Assembly (NCBI GenBank): GCA_005281725.1
Contig: SSBO01000013.1
Coordinates: forward strand, 1,707,142-1,771,141
DNA length: 64,000 bases
Source: Wuchereria bancrofti
Taxonomy: Eukaryota; Nematoda; Chromadorea; Rhabditida; Onchocercidae
Direction of reading: 5' to 3'
The notes beneath the pieces are model-generated. The model saw only the letters and a list, made by a program, of their open reading frames with translations, was not told where the DNA came from and ran no database searches. Both the position numbers and the translations under genes were made by a program. This document shows positions 12,262-25,700 of the stretch, piece after piece; position 1 is the stretch's first letter; every line of letters begins with the position of its first letter.

Positions 12262-13712
12262 ATGACGTGTAGCGGTGGAATAAGACGAACTATTTCATCA
12301 TCTTCATCATCAACGCAAGTAGATAGTCAAATTATTATGCATACAGTTGTTCCATTGCCAGAATGTCCACATTTAGTAGAGGTAGTTTTGATTGCTTTTT
12401 ATAGTTTTTCTAAATGATAGTTTTATATTGTTAAGGATTAAATTTTAGTTTGGAATTTCCGAAATTTGTTAGATCTCAATATTTGTAGAAGTCTGAAACT
12501 CAACAAATAGAATTATTATTATTGACTCAAATATAATGTTTATTTTAGAAAGTAAAGTAGTGTAGCTTTTTCTTCGTCTTTGAGTTAAGTTTGTGTCAAA
12601 ATTTTGATAATTACTTGTTTCATTCCCTAAAATGATAAAAGTGTGCGGAAAATATAAGATGAGAACAATGAAATGACTTATGGAAATGATTTTTCGCTAA
12701 TATTTTAGTTGAATTGAAAATTCAATTTGGATCAAGCTGAGCAGTCTTTGTAATAGGAAATTAGATATTAAAAGGTTGAAATACACTGGAACAATATTTT
12801 TCATTTTCAGAGATTCTTTAAATGTATATCAGACATATGAAAATTATTTGATGAGAGTTTTTGAAAATTATTTGATGGATTGCATAATCGTTATAAGTCT
12901 CGATGAAGACCAGAGTTTTGCTTCCTTCCATAATCTGTGAAGTTTAGTGTAGCATTATCATACTGTTGCAAAACTTTTGCATCCAAGGAAAAATAAATCT
13001 AGCTTTTATGATAGTATGTTACCTACCGCTGCAATTTATTTTCAAAAATTGTTGTCTTATTTCGTTTTCACTTATTATTATTTCAGATTAGAGAACTTCC
13101 TGCTGAAGGCATTAATGCACTAGCATGTTGTTCAGAATGCCACTCCAATGAGGAACAGTGGGTTTGTCTAACTTGCTATTTGGTTCGTACCTTCTTTATA
13201 AAGAAAACATAAAATATCCAGGAAAACTGCAGTTATCATATTAGCTTAGCATCAAAAAAAAAAGATTTTCAAATTGTTAAATCAAATTATGGTTCGTTTA
13301 TTTGTTATTTGCAAAACACATGACAATTATTTGTGTTGAAATGTGGCAATAATTTGGCTGCTGAATATAATTTCGTTTCTATGGTGTGGCTTACTTTGTA
13401 TTGAAGTACTGCTGCTGTGTGTATTAAAATTGAATATTGCAATTTGAATGACTGACTTGTTTAATACAGATATTAAAATTTAAAAGAGATTTCTTACTCT
13501 AGGTCAACTGTAGCCGTTACATTGCTGGTCATGCAGTATTTCATCAAATGCGTACTGGTCATTCTATGGCACTAAGTTTAACCGATCTTTCGGTCTGGTG
13601 TTATCCTTGTGAGTCATACGTTCATCATGAATTACTAATTCCTGCAAAGAGTGCAGCGCATCAGTCGAAATTTGGTGTTTCTATGCCAGAACAAGGGAGA
13701 TCAGCATCTTAA
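12262..13712 (+). CDS. stand-alone HDAC6-type zinc-finger ubiquitin-binding protein (ZnF-UBP)
   Basis: The ZnF-UBP (BUZ/PAZ) domain binds the free C-terminal Gly-Gly tail of ubiquitin. Exons 12262-12381, 13087-13182 and 13503-13712 join in phase to 141 residues. All twelve expected zinc ligands are visible: C35, H37, C55, C58, C67, C70, C75, H82, H86, H92, C105, C108. The residues that line the tail pocket are also present (R77 in SRYIAGH, W104 in DLSVWCYPC, Y111 in ESYVHH). The sequence is closest to the C-terminal domain of HDAC6 (CPHL..., EEQWVCLTCY, DLSVWCY, AAHQSKFG). No deacetylase domain fits upstream, since UBAC2 starts 0.93 kb away on the other strand. A longer upstream open frame from 12124 is low-complexity, so the ATG at 12262 was chosen. 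AATAAA follows at 13742. Confidence 0.88.
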
Positions 13713-13741
13713 AAATCCTGGCAATTAATCCTTATCAGATA

Positions 13742-13747
13742 AATAAA
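13742..13747 (+). terminator. polyadenylation signal AATAAA
   Basis: AATAAA 30 bases after the stop of the ZnF-UBP gene. Confidence 0.5.
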
Positions 13748-16289
13748 TTATTAATATTCTTACACAAAGTCAGATGCTCATTTTGCTTTTTTTTTTACGT
13801 TTATTGAGGTTGGTGGCTGATTGGGACTGTCATTTTAAATATTTTTTGAAATATAAATTGTAAAAAAATACTCTTTTTGATTATTGTCTGGAAAAACTCA
13901 CCACATTGTCTTCCTAGTTTATTTTTTTGTCTTTCTACTATGAATCTGTTGTTATTGTACTTCTGAATATATGCAATTGAAAATGATTTTCTAATTGCTT
14001 CTAATTGCCGATTTGTTGATATATAAGATAGAAATATAAGGATTCCACCTTTTCATCATTTCATTCAGATGTTAGCGGCAAAAGATAATGTATTTCCCAT
14101 ATAACAATTGTATCTATGTTATTGCTAGTTATTCCCAGTTTAGATTATTGTAAACTATCATGAGTGTATTACTAACTGATTCTCAATCTCGGAAATATGA
14201 AATTTTGAATTCTAAAAAATTTTCCCTGTAACATTTTTTTTTTATATTTCATAAATCCTTGGTCATGTATATAATACATGTGAAATATATATATATATAT
14301 TTGAAGGAAAAGTGTTTTACCTTTATGCATTATTATTGCATCATAAACCACTCACTTCATTAGTCAAATTTATAGTACTGTTATACCTCGTAATAATTAC
14401 TGGGAAGATTTGGAATATATGTAGTGGATTTCTGTGTGAATAGAGCATTTGAAAAAAAAAAAGGAAGGAGAAAAGGTAGATAAAAAAAAAAACCCGTCAT
14501 TTGCCTTAAATCATGCTAAACTATAAAAATGACATGATACTATTATTATTCCTTTAACTCTGCAAAATAATGCATGTAAGAAAAAGATAATATTGATAAT
14601 TTTGATAAGCTGTGTTTCCAAATGGAAAAAAATTTATTTTATTCGATTATGCAACATGTAACATTGTACCATATAAATTGACAAAGGTAATTTCCGGTTA
14701 GAAGTATACTTGCACTATGCTAACATTTTTAGTTTTAAATTAATAAGTTTCAATGCAAGAGACAGCTCTAAATAAGATTTTGTTTGCCGTATTATTATTT
14801 AACGTTTTAACTACTTCATTTAACTTTTCTGCATTTAAAAAATCTGCATTTATTTCGTTAATTCTTCATTTGTTAAAGGAATGAGAAAGAAAAAAATTCG
14901 ACATCCGTACATTTATCATCGATTAAGATTTGAAGAAAGAAGTCTTTTTTTTTTGCTAATAATATTATCTGCTATATACTATTTACATTTCCATCATTTA
15001 ACTATAAAGTAGTCAAATATATTTTAGCTTGGAAATTGCTAACTTTTAATAAAATTTAATTAAATATTTGCTAATATGCGTGTATTAGCTACGATGAACC
15101 AATTTTTTTTTTCTTTAAAACTAATTTTAGTATTATATTTTTATAGTCGTATATTTGAAATTAGTTTGGTAAAAATTTTTACATATTTCTCGAGTAAGTC
15201 TCAGAGTACAATGTATTGCTTATAGCATATTGCGTTCGTTGCCTGGGTGACCATTTTTGGTTAAAGTATAGAAAGATTTACATATTTTTATTAGCACGCT
15301 TTAATAATATTTGATAAATTCAACATTTTAACGGCATTTTTATTGACTGAATTCAATTGTAGAAAATTATTAGTACAATAGTATAAGTTATTTTGTGAAA
15401 GTTTTCTTTTCCAACATAATAAAAAAGCACGTATGATGTTTTGTTAAGATTTTTACATTTTAATAAAAATGATTTCATTTTCAATTTCTCAATTTTTTTA
15501 ATACTTTTCGATTTTTTCTTTTTCCTCTAACAATTGTCTCATCTTTTTTTCTGTTTTGTTTTTTTCTTTTTTAACTTGCTTTATTTAAGATTCTATTTAG
15601 AATATTACTCGAACTATGCTACTTATTCATTGGCATTAAACAAAAATCAAAAAAGGATGAGAATAATAAAAAAAGAAAGCCAATTTATTTTTTTTAATTT
15701 AAAAATATTTTTGAAAATGTTTCTTTAAGAAAAAAAAAAGAAGCGCTGAATCAAATAAATGAAAAAAAAAGTTGAACTGTTTTAAAATATTTAAATATTT
15801 TAGAAAAATTTCAAAAATATATCAGCAGTTAAAAAATATATATATATATATAGAAAAAAAAATATATCAGTTTTTTAAGCTCAGTTTACGATCTTTTTTT
15901 TTTGAATTTTTAAACATAGATTTAAATAATTGCATTTGTGCTCTATGCCTAATCCGTAACACTTTTTTTTTCTTTTCTATAATTCAATTGAATTTTTTTT
16001 CCGGATATCATTTTTTAATTATAATATTCAGGAAATATTAACGTTTCAGTATATCTTATTTCTTCTATTGCTATTATTGCTATTCAAATTCTTTCTATTC
16101 TTTTTTATTTAAAAAGTAAAAGGTTAATCAATTATATTAGTCTTATAAATAAACTGAAAAGTTTTGTGTTATTAGAAATTATAAAAACCTGTCATTGTTT
16201 GAATTAAAATTAAAATTTGAATTTGACAAGTAGTTATAGCAATTTTATATAAAAAAAAATTTTTGGAAATTTCTCCTTCTTTTTCTTCC
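13748..16289. other. intergenic, no gene seen
   Basis: Long AT-rich stretch with poly-A and poly-T runs and a short (AT)n run at about 14286-14301. The open frames at 15534-16041 are homopolymer-rich and look like chance. Confidence 0.5.
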
Positions 16290-16351
16290 AGTCCAAGTAA
16301 TGCGTTTGAAGCAGCATTGAGAGTAGAAAATGCACAATTTATTCATGAATA

Positions 16352-19300
16352 ATGAATCAACGACAGCGGAAACAATTTGGTTCAGCTGGAAATCTTGCTA
16401 TAAAAGGTGAAAATTTTTGATTTGTAAAAATGGAAATAAAAAAAAAATTAACCCACTTTTATTTATCACTCTTTTTTTTTCGCGATTTGTCATTTTTTTT
16501 TCATTTCCACTTCATTTACAATTCTAAATGTTTATTCATATTTGCCAATATATATATGTATATATTTTGCACTTTTTATTAAACTTAATATTATATTATG
16601 ATTATTTAATACTTGTTCAATTATTTAAAAGTAGTATCATTTTAAATATATATTTATATATATTGAGCTTTTTTTTGAATTAAATATTTATTAAAAAACA
16701 ATATTTTAAATGCAATAGATAATCATTAATCCTTTTAAATATAAATTAATACATATATATTGAGTTTTTTCCATTTTGTTTGAATATTTATATCTAATTT
16801 GATAATATTTCAATAAATTTAAAGTTTTAGACATTGGTTTTTGATAAAAGTAAGCAATTTTTTACTTATTATTACATCCCTAGTTATATTACTGTTAAAT
16901 TTTTATGTTTCTTAACTATAATAAGATTTAATTTTTTTTAAAAAAAAGGAAGAATGAAAGCTGTTAAAATTTTAGGTACAGGTTATATGGGTTTCAATAA
17001 AACATCATGCCATAGGCTACAACAAAATGTTCAATCATCTGCAACAATGATGTCACAAAGGTCAGCAGCACATCGGACAATGTCCACCTCAACAACAACC
17101 ACAAAGACAACACTTCGAAAAAGTGGTAGCATTGGAAATATGCGTAATATTGTCACTTCATCGGTACCATCAATTAAAACTGCCATTTCAAAAGTGTTAG
17201 TTTTAAAACTATTTGTTTGTAACAAAATTTTTAGTTACCCTCATAGAATGAATTTTTTTATTAATATTAAAATTGTAATGTATTGTTGAAAAATTCAGGA
17301 CAAGAACATGTCCATGTCGACAAAATGATCTTGAACAATCAGCAATTCATCTACAAGAGCAATATGCAAGACAATTGCAACAACAGATTTATCTTTTGGA
17401 ACTTGAAAATAATTATTTGTAAGTTTTGAATTTTAATTTGTAAATTTTTTTCTTNNNNNNNNNNNNNNNNNNNNNNNNNNNNNNNNNNNNNNNNNNNNNN
17501 NNNNNNNNNNNNNNNNNNNNNNNNNNNNNNNNNNNNNNNNNNNNNNNNNNNNNNNNNNNNNNNNNNNNNNNNNNNNNNNNNNNNNNNNNNNNNNNNNNNN
17601 NNNNNNNNNNNNNNNNNNNNNNNNNNNNNNNNNNNNNNNNNNNNNNNNNNNNNNNNNNNNNNNNNNNNNNNNNNNNNNNNNNNNNNNNNNNNNNNNNNNN
17701 NNNNNNNNNNNNNNNNNNNNNNNNNNNNNNNNNNNNNNNNNNNNNNNNNNNNNNNNNNNNNNNNNNNNNNNNNNNNNNNNNNNNNNNNNNNNNNNNNNNN
17801 NNNNNNNNNNNNNNNNNNNNNNNNNNNNNNNNNNNNNNNNNNNNNNNNNNNNNNNNNNNNNNNNNNNNNNTTCATATCACAGTGATACTTCACCATCTTT
17901 AAGTTTGACTACAAATTTAGCTATATCACGAGAGCATGAATCATCTAGAATTGATAATCGGGATGATGATGATAAGGAGAAATCATGGAGAATACAGAAA
18001 AGAGTTTCGTATGCGGAACCTGAAGTTACGGAAACATCCATTCCTTCAAATCGTTACGATATGAAATCATCTTCCTATGCAACCGATCAAGCTGAATTAT
18101 TGCATAAATTAGAAGAATTATATCAGGTTATTTCATTTGTTGTGCATTATCACTTGTAATTTGAAAAAAAAGAATGAAACAAAACTTTTTTATTTGATCC
18201 TTGTTGTTTAATAATAACTAATATATTAATCAATAGTAAATGTTATTTTCAGTATTTGATTTTATTATCATTTACAGATATCGTTAATAGTTGACAATTG
18301 AATTCGATGATAGTTTTTTAGAGAGAACGAAAACTTGAAGGATGCTTGAAACAAAAAACAACTGAAACTGAAAGGATTGCATATGAAAATACTCAATTAT
18401 CAGATTACATCGAAGAATTAAAAGCGAAAATGCAAAGAAATGAAGGTGAGCAAATAATAATTGCTTTTTACATCCATCTGTCAAAATCTACAAATCGATT
18501 ATCAATAGACTTTGCAATTAAAACAATTGATTATCGGTAAACTTTATAATTTAAAACGATTGGAAAAAAGAAAACAAAGAAAACATTTAATTCATCCCTG
18601 ACAATACACAATGATTAGCTGCAATGAAAATTACTTCAATTTTTCTGCTTCAAGAATTCTTAGATTAACTTCTGAATAATAAATTTATATATTCATTGGA
18701 ATTATTTATTTTAAAAATTTAACATCTGCTTTAATAAATGAAGATTCTTTTTAAGAAAAACTTAATGATTCTTTCATCTAAATTTTATTTGTTTGATTAA
18801 AATTTTTTTTATCAAAAATGTTTTAATGATTTTAAATTGAAATTAAAAGCCATTCATAAAATTTGCATATGTATTTAAGAAAATTTTGCGAGAGATAAAC
18901 GTGCACTAATGGAAGAAGTTGTGGAACTACAAAGAAGACTTGATTATCTAACACCTGCATTAGCTGATAAGGTTTTTGTTAATGTTTCATATCTTTTCAT
19001 CAGTTATTGTTATTGCTTTGTAAAAAGATCTATATAATAACAGGAATCACATGTGGCAAAAATGGAAATTGAAAAAGATGAATTGGCTGATAAATTACGA
19101 CATGCAACCAATCAATTACAGGTAAATATTATAAAAAGTGTTTTAATTCTGTAAATTTTTTTCTTTTTCGGAGAAATTATCAGTTAGATTATTATTTAGT
19201 GCTTGATAAAATATAGTCAAAAAAGTTTTACCTTATATTTAACTCTTTCAGGAATATATCCCTGGGGTATTTTTCTAAATTAAATTCAAAAAACTGTGAG

Positions 19301-22300
19301 AATTTTTGAAATAATCGTTGAAAAAATGCCGATTTTCTTAAATATTAATTGAATTTGAATAAAAATTATCATTTGAATGAATGAATGAATGAATGAATGA
19401 ATTGTGATTGATGAGTAAGTTGGAAATAGATTTATTGATTATATTTATGAAAATTTGTAAATTTAATTGGAAACATTTTCAGTATTAATTATTCTTAGTG
19501 CTTCTCTTTTTTTTAGATGACGATTGATGAGAAAAATCGAGATGAGAGAGCATTGCTTGATGTTGAAGAAGAGAAGAAAAATGAGGTTGATCGATTATTG
19601 AAGACAATTCGACATTTAGAAAATACATTAAAAGAAATGGAAAATAAAGAAGCATCATTAATTGTTAGTGTATTATTTGCTAGCTTTTTAATACTTAACA
19701 ATAATAACAAATTGGCTTACTTCAACTTTATTTAACTTATAGTAAATTGAATGTTTAGTATTTGCTTTTAATTTTATTGGCTACAATAAAATTGAGAGTT
19801 TGGCATTTATTTTAAATTAAATTTGCATTTTATCATTAATTATTAATGTATTGTTTTGTAAATTGAGAATTTAACATTTATTTTAAATTTGCATTTTATA
19901 GCATGATTTTAGTGTAATACATTTTGAGTGAATGAAGCAAAAAAAAAATTCACTTCTATTTAGTTTTGATAGATTAACTAAAATGCGTATTGATAAGGAA
20001 ATAATTTGATGAAGATTAAATTATTGAAAAATTATTAACTTTATTCATAATTTAGAAGATTGTATAATAAATGATAAAATGATGAGAGTTTTTTCCTTTT
20101 TCTTTTTTTTTTCAGGATAATATCACTTCAATGAAACGATCACTACGTGAAGAACAATTAACAGCTAAAAAAGATAAAGTTGTTGCGGAAAAGGTTAATC
20201 ATTAAATTTGCTATATGTTCGTTGTTCATACATGATAACATTTTGCAAGTTGTTTACAAATAACATTTTTAGTTAGTGATAATTCTTAAAAATTATAGGC
20301 TTTGGAAGAAAACAGTGCATTGATAAAAGAGAATTCGCATTTATCAGCAGAGATAACACGATTAGAAATGAGGATAAAAACACTCAATCAGCAAATTGAT
20401 CATACACAAGAAAAAGAGATAAAACTAGCAGAGAATGCTTCAGTTAGTTTATTTTCTAAAATTTTATAATTTAAGGAAAAAAAAGAAGACATCTTAATGC
20501 GAAAATTTTTCATGAACTCAGAAATATCGTTTTTTTTTTCTTTTTTTATAAAAAATTCGTATTTTACTAAAGAGTAAAAATGGTTACAGCTGAAAGAATC
20601 AGAAAAATCATTGCAAGCCGAATTATTAAGAATGGAAGAAAGACTACAAACGGAACAAGAACGCAATCGAAGGACTATCGCAGAGGTATACTTTTAATAT
20701 TAAATATGGATTCTCTATAATTCGAATTAATTTCTATAGAAATATTAGTAACTGATAGTTAAATGCTCAAATATTTTATAGATTTAATATAAGGATTGTA
20801 AAAATTTGAAGTTACCAATGTCTAATTTTTTTATAAATTTAATATGAGAATTGCAAAATTTTTTGAAACAAATATTATATTATGAGAGAATTATATTACT
20901 TTCATTTATTCTAGTTGGAGCAATATCGAAAAGCTGAAGAGAGTGCGCGAGAATCTCGCGGACGAATGCAAAAAGAATTAGATGCTTTAAAAGTATTATC
21001 TGAATCATTATCCAATGAAAATAAATCACTGAGACATGAGAAATTCATTCTTACTGAACGTTGTGATGAATTACTTAAAAAGGTATTTTATTTTTCACTT
21101 TTTTTTATAAATTTTATGATTTTTCAAAATCTATCATTTGGTTATAAAAATTGAAATTTATCATTGATTTATTATTTAAATCATTAAATTTATCATTTAA
21201 AAATTTGCTTGATGAAAATTCAAGATTATCTAAATATCCTATATGATAATCAAATTTTAATTAAGAAAAATTCTTTTTAAGGGAAGTTCATTAACAGATA
21301 ATGTTACAAATCTTACAACCGATGTTGAAATTTTAAAAGAAATAAATTTCGATTTACATCAGAAGGTAAAATTTTGCTATACCGAAAGAAAAAGTTTCGA
21401 TTCAAAATTTTGTAAATTAAAGATGAAATTAAATTATTTAAGATGAATGAAACAGTGAAAGAAATATCGTCGCAGAAAAATGAGATAGATTATTTACAAG
21501 AGCATAATCGTGATCTACTGAAAAAAGTAAGATTTGATAATTTGTAACATTTTTTCCCTTCATATATTTTTTCCCACCTAAAGGTGGGTATGAATGGAAT
21601 TCACCTCAAATAATTCTTTTTAATTTAATTCCATGTTAAAAAAAAATTGCTTTCATTTAATCAAATTTGAATTGAATAATTGCAGGTGAAAAATCAGGAA
21701 AATGAATTACAGAAATGTAGAGAACGCTATGAAAGTATCGAAAAGAGATATAAAGAGACATCTGATGAGCTCCAAAAACAAACTGCTATGCGACAAGAAA
21801 AGTAAATTTTCCGTTTCTCTGATTCCATCAATCGGTTCCATTCATTCAATTTAGATTGTGTCATTTCAATGGCAGCCAAAATTATACAACATTCTTTTAT
21901 GTCTTATTTTATACGAAGAAAATCTGAACATTTCCTTAATCTTTGATTGGTTTAGAAAATTTGAACATTCCCTTAATCTTTGAATACTTGATTAATTTCA
22001 GATCAGAAGAATATGATAAATTAGCGAAGCGTGTATTAGAACTTTCTGATTCTGTAAAAGATAAGAAACCAACATCTCCTATCATTACAATGCGACAATC
22101 TAAATTACCAACACCTTGGCCTGACAAATCCTGTCAACATCAGGTAATTCTTAACATTTGAAATTACATAATTAGATACAATCATTTACTTTTTGTTTTT
22201 CTTTTGCTTTTCATGTTTTGCATTAAAATTTCGAAGCAATTTGTTCCCTGTTGTAAAAAACTCAATTTATGATTATCGCCGTAGTGTTTCCTTTTTTTTC

Positions 22301-22468
22301 TGATATTTTGCAAATGTTAGCATGAACAATTTCAACGATTCTTTACAAAAATAACAATTCCTTCGCTACAGAAACATAATATTTTAGTCATCTCCAATCC
22401 CTGAACCATCAGCAACTGTTCAACAGACCGGTAAACCAATTCAAATCAATGAAAGGAGAACTTCCTAA
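16352..22468 (+). CDS. long coiled-coil protein with Ser/Thr-rich head, interrupted by assembly gap
   Basis: Exons before the gap: 16352-16406, 16976-17195, 17299-17418. After it: 17872(open)-18126, 18322-18445, 18880-18971, 19044-19121, 19517-19663, 20116-20193, 20299-20442, 20590-20685, 20915-21082, 21282-21365, 21443-21526, 21686-21801, 22002-22143, 22388-22468. All junctions keep phase, giving about 690 residues plus whatever lies in the gap. The head is basic and rich in Ser/Thr (a Thr-rich run near residues 60-68), followed by a cysteine pair CPC and a heptad stretch (DLEQSAIHLQEQYARQLQQQ). From about residue 200 to 640 it is almost continuous charged coiled coil (EEEKKNEVDRLLKTIRHLENTL). 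The tail is short and Pro/Ser-rich. It is probably a cytoskeletal, centrosomal or ciliary scaffold, but the family is not recognised and coiled coils match each other by composition. Confidence 0.82.
17455..17870. other. assembly gap, 416 N
   Basis: A run of N inside the coiled-coil gene. It hides the 5' end of one exon and possibly whole exons. The exon before the gap ends with two spare bases at 17418, and the frame after the gap (SYHSDTSPSL...) is open from the first called base. Confidence 0.98.
19375..19402. repeat. (GAAT)7 microsatellite
   Basis: Seven GAAT units in the intron between the exons ending at 19121 and starting at 19517 of the coiled-coil gene. Confidence 0.9.
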
Positions 22469-22618
22469 GTCATTTAGTCAAATTTGAATTTTTATTAAGT
22501 CGGCAGCAACACTGCTATAACTGCCATATATATTGCTTGTCTCTTAAATCTGTTCATTTTATACTGTTTACATCATATTTTAGCTGTTATTACACATTTT
22601 TTATAAGACTAAATTCTG

Positions 22619-22624
22619 AATAAA
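22619..22624 (+). terminator. polyadenylation signal AATAAA of the coiled-coil gene
   Basis: AATAAA 151 bases after the TAA at 22466-22468. The converging NUP107 gene has its own AATAAA on the minus strand at 22698-22703, so the two 3' ends come within about 100 bases. Confidence 0.5.
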
Positions 22625-22793
22625 AAGAAATTTTCATATATGTACAGGAAGCATGAAGATACTCGAGTGAACTAAGATTTCAAAGTTAACATTTCTTTTT
22701 ATTTTTCAAGAAAAACTTTAAACGTGAAAATAAACAAGGCAGGTGGTATACGCTGAAGAGTATACATACAACAACGAACATCACATTTCGATT

Positions 22794-25700
22794 TCACAAG
22801 CTCTTGTAAGCATTAACTGAAAGCTGTTTTATGAGTATCCTTAATTGTTCCTTTGGTATGACCTGAAAACGAGATATTATACTTAAAAAAATGAATGGAC
22901 ATAGAAAGTATAATTGTTTTCAGGAATGAAGGTTTTTAAAAATTCACTGGAACTTGTAATTATTGCAAAGCGAGTTAGAAATAAAACTGTCGAAATATGT
23001 TTCATAAAAGTGCGCATTATCAATGCAATAATAAAATTTGTAACAAAAAAAATTTACCTCTGCTAATTTATACTCCTCATCAGCTAGTAATTCGACCAAT
23101 TGTGCCGATCGATTTATATCACTTTTTTCAAATATAGTAACTAGCATAATGATAACTGCAGTTATATAACGAGACTTTATTCCCGTGAGTTTTTTAACTT
23201 CTTCCTGAATCATAGTAAATTAATATATTACGTTGGAATATTCCTAATAGCATTCAACATGTTGTAAAACTTGCTGTAAATATTTTTTTATAGATAAGAC
23301 TGAATATCCATTATATTACCACATTTAGTATTTCACTCTCCACTCCCTTAAATGTCATCCAACCATTTGGAAAACGTAGCACAAGATCGAGCGCTCCTAT
23401 CGCTTCCTTAAAAAAAAAAAATCATTCTAAACGTTGCATTTTGTAATTATTGAAATATATGCTTATGAAAAAGCAAAAAGCAGTTCCACAAATTACTCAT
23501 AGTATTATATAAAGTTAGATCAAAAAGCTAACAGTAGTGCTCTGTTTAGAGGCATTTTCATATCTCTGCATTTTTTCATTTGCTCGTTGATGTATCACTT
23601 CAAATGTTATCCTCTGTTGCATATCCATTAATGTTCCAACGTCATCTGTTGAATTCTCCATAATTGAGGGTACTGAACGCTGTGATTGCTTGAACCATTC
23701 ATTGAATTTCATCAAAGCATTCTAAAGTAGCACAATTGTATTTAGGCATCAGAAAGTTTAAAAAAAAAAAAAAAAAACTACCTAATCTATCTAAGGCTAG
23801 ATATCTTCTAATTTAGACTTATCTACATATCTATCTGTATAATTTAATCTTATTTATCTACTTAATTTAATCTATCCAATCTAATCTTATCTATCTACCT
23901 ATCTATCCAATATATATGCAGAGAGGGAGAGAGAGAGAGGAAAGGAGAAGACAGAAAATAAGCTGATCAAAAGAGTTTTGTTTTCAAGGTGATTCCTTTT
24001 CAAATCACAAGAATCTCATGATGAATGAAAATTGAAACTGACCAAGTAGCATTCATACGCTTTGTATTCAGTGATTGCTCTTAAAAGTTTCGACTCAACT
24101 GTATCACTAGTCTCAATAATAGGACGAAATGATCCGACTATTTTGTCAACCAATTTTTTTGACTGTTGCAAAAGTTTCCTTGCTCTGTCCAACTTATCAA
24201 CATCTGAAAAATCCTTTTTTCAAATTTTTAGAAAGTTTAATTCGTTATTCATAACAACAGTACTTTCTCAAAAATCATTTTCGGGTAATGCTTCATTTGT
24301 TGCTAAATGAAGCATTACCCGAGAAAAAAGATTTACTTATATCCCGAAGAAAAAAAACTATGAAATAAAATCATGGAGCCATATTAGGCAATAAATATAA
24401 CGAAACTTACAAAAAAATTCGCGCATTATTTTATTCATGCCCAACATAGCATCATAATATGTTTCATTACCTGGATATATTAACCAATTCCATGCATTAA
24501 TTAATACATCATCTCTCTTGGATTCCTATGAAAATTCAGAGATAAAAAGGAATAAGCTTGAGCGAAAACCACTTTTTATCATGAATTATAACATGAAAAA
24601 GTGGTTTTCGTTGAAAATTTGTGTAAATAGCTAATAATCAAGAAATAAAATGCAAAAAAAGAAGAGCGAGAAAAAGAAAATTAAAACTGATCACCTCTTC
24701 AATTACTGGATAACGAGTAATTATACAATTAAAGATCTTTTTGCATAAACGAACACCATCCATTTTTGCAACACTAGCAGCAGCAAGGACATCTTTTCGC
24801 ACATTTTCCTCTTCTAATTCTGAAAAACACTTATTCTTAATGAATAATGATAATGACCGAAGTAGTAAATAATATACCCGATAAGTTAATTACATCAATA
24901 AAGTACATAATTCTGTTATTAACATAATTCTATGTCGAATAGAAATAAGTAGCACTGTTAGAATGTTAGTAATACTTATGATAAATGTAAATAAAAAATG
25001 TCAATAAAAGCTTACGACACATGAATTCAACAACCATCTCTTCAGCCATTTCTAACGGTAATTTGTTAGCATAATATGGCACAATCGAATATAACTTCAA
25101 TGAGACCAATAAACGAACGTAGCTACGCATGACTGAATTAGCGCTTTCTTCCTAAAATCGAGACATAAATAATTTTTAATGTTTTTCAGTATATGCATTT
25201 ATCCTACAGTTATCATAACTAAAATTAACTCAAATACATACGACTAATAATGAAATGTATTTAGAATTCATAAAATTTGATCAAGTTTGTGGAAATTTAA
25301 CTTTTAAAAGAATTAACAGAAGAGAAACAAGATGAAGCAAAATGATAGCATGATTATTGAACAGATACCGCCTCAAAAGAAAACAAATCAAAAGATTTAT
25401 GACATCAGCCAAACAGTTCTGATTTAACGAAATGCTATATTATCCATTTTTTCCCTCTATTTTTTACAGATTTTGTGACGAAGCCTTTTATATGGGTGAG
25501 AACATCATACGTATTCCTGACCAGTTTTTAAGCGTATTCAAGTTTCCTGAATACGTTTAGAAAGTTGTGAAACATCTCTCGTCACGGTAATAGTACAGTA
25601 AAGGATATTTTACTAAAAAATACATCTCAAAAGATCTTAACTACTCTCACCTGTACTGGTTGACCACTGAATCGAAGAAGTAAAACAAGATGAGCCATAA

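Noticed and set aside
15534..16041. Two plus-strand open frames
   Set aside because: Poly-Phe/Lys/Ile/Tyr translations from homopolymers; no splice sites, homology or composition shift.
17351..17896. Open frame crossing the N gap
   Set aside because: Most of it is undetermined sequence and it is antisense to coiled-coil exons.
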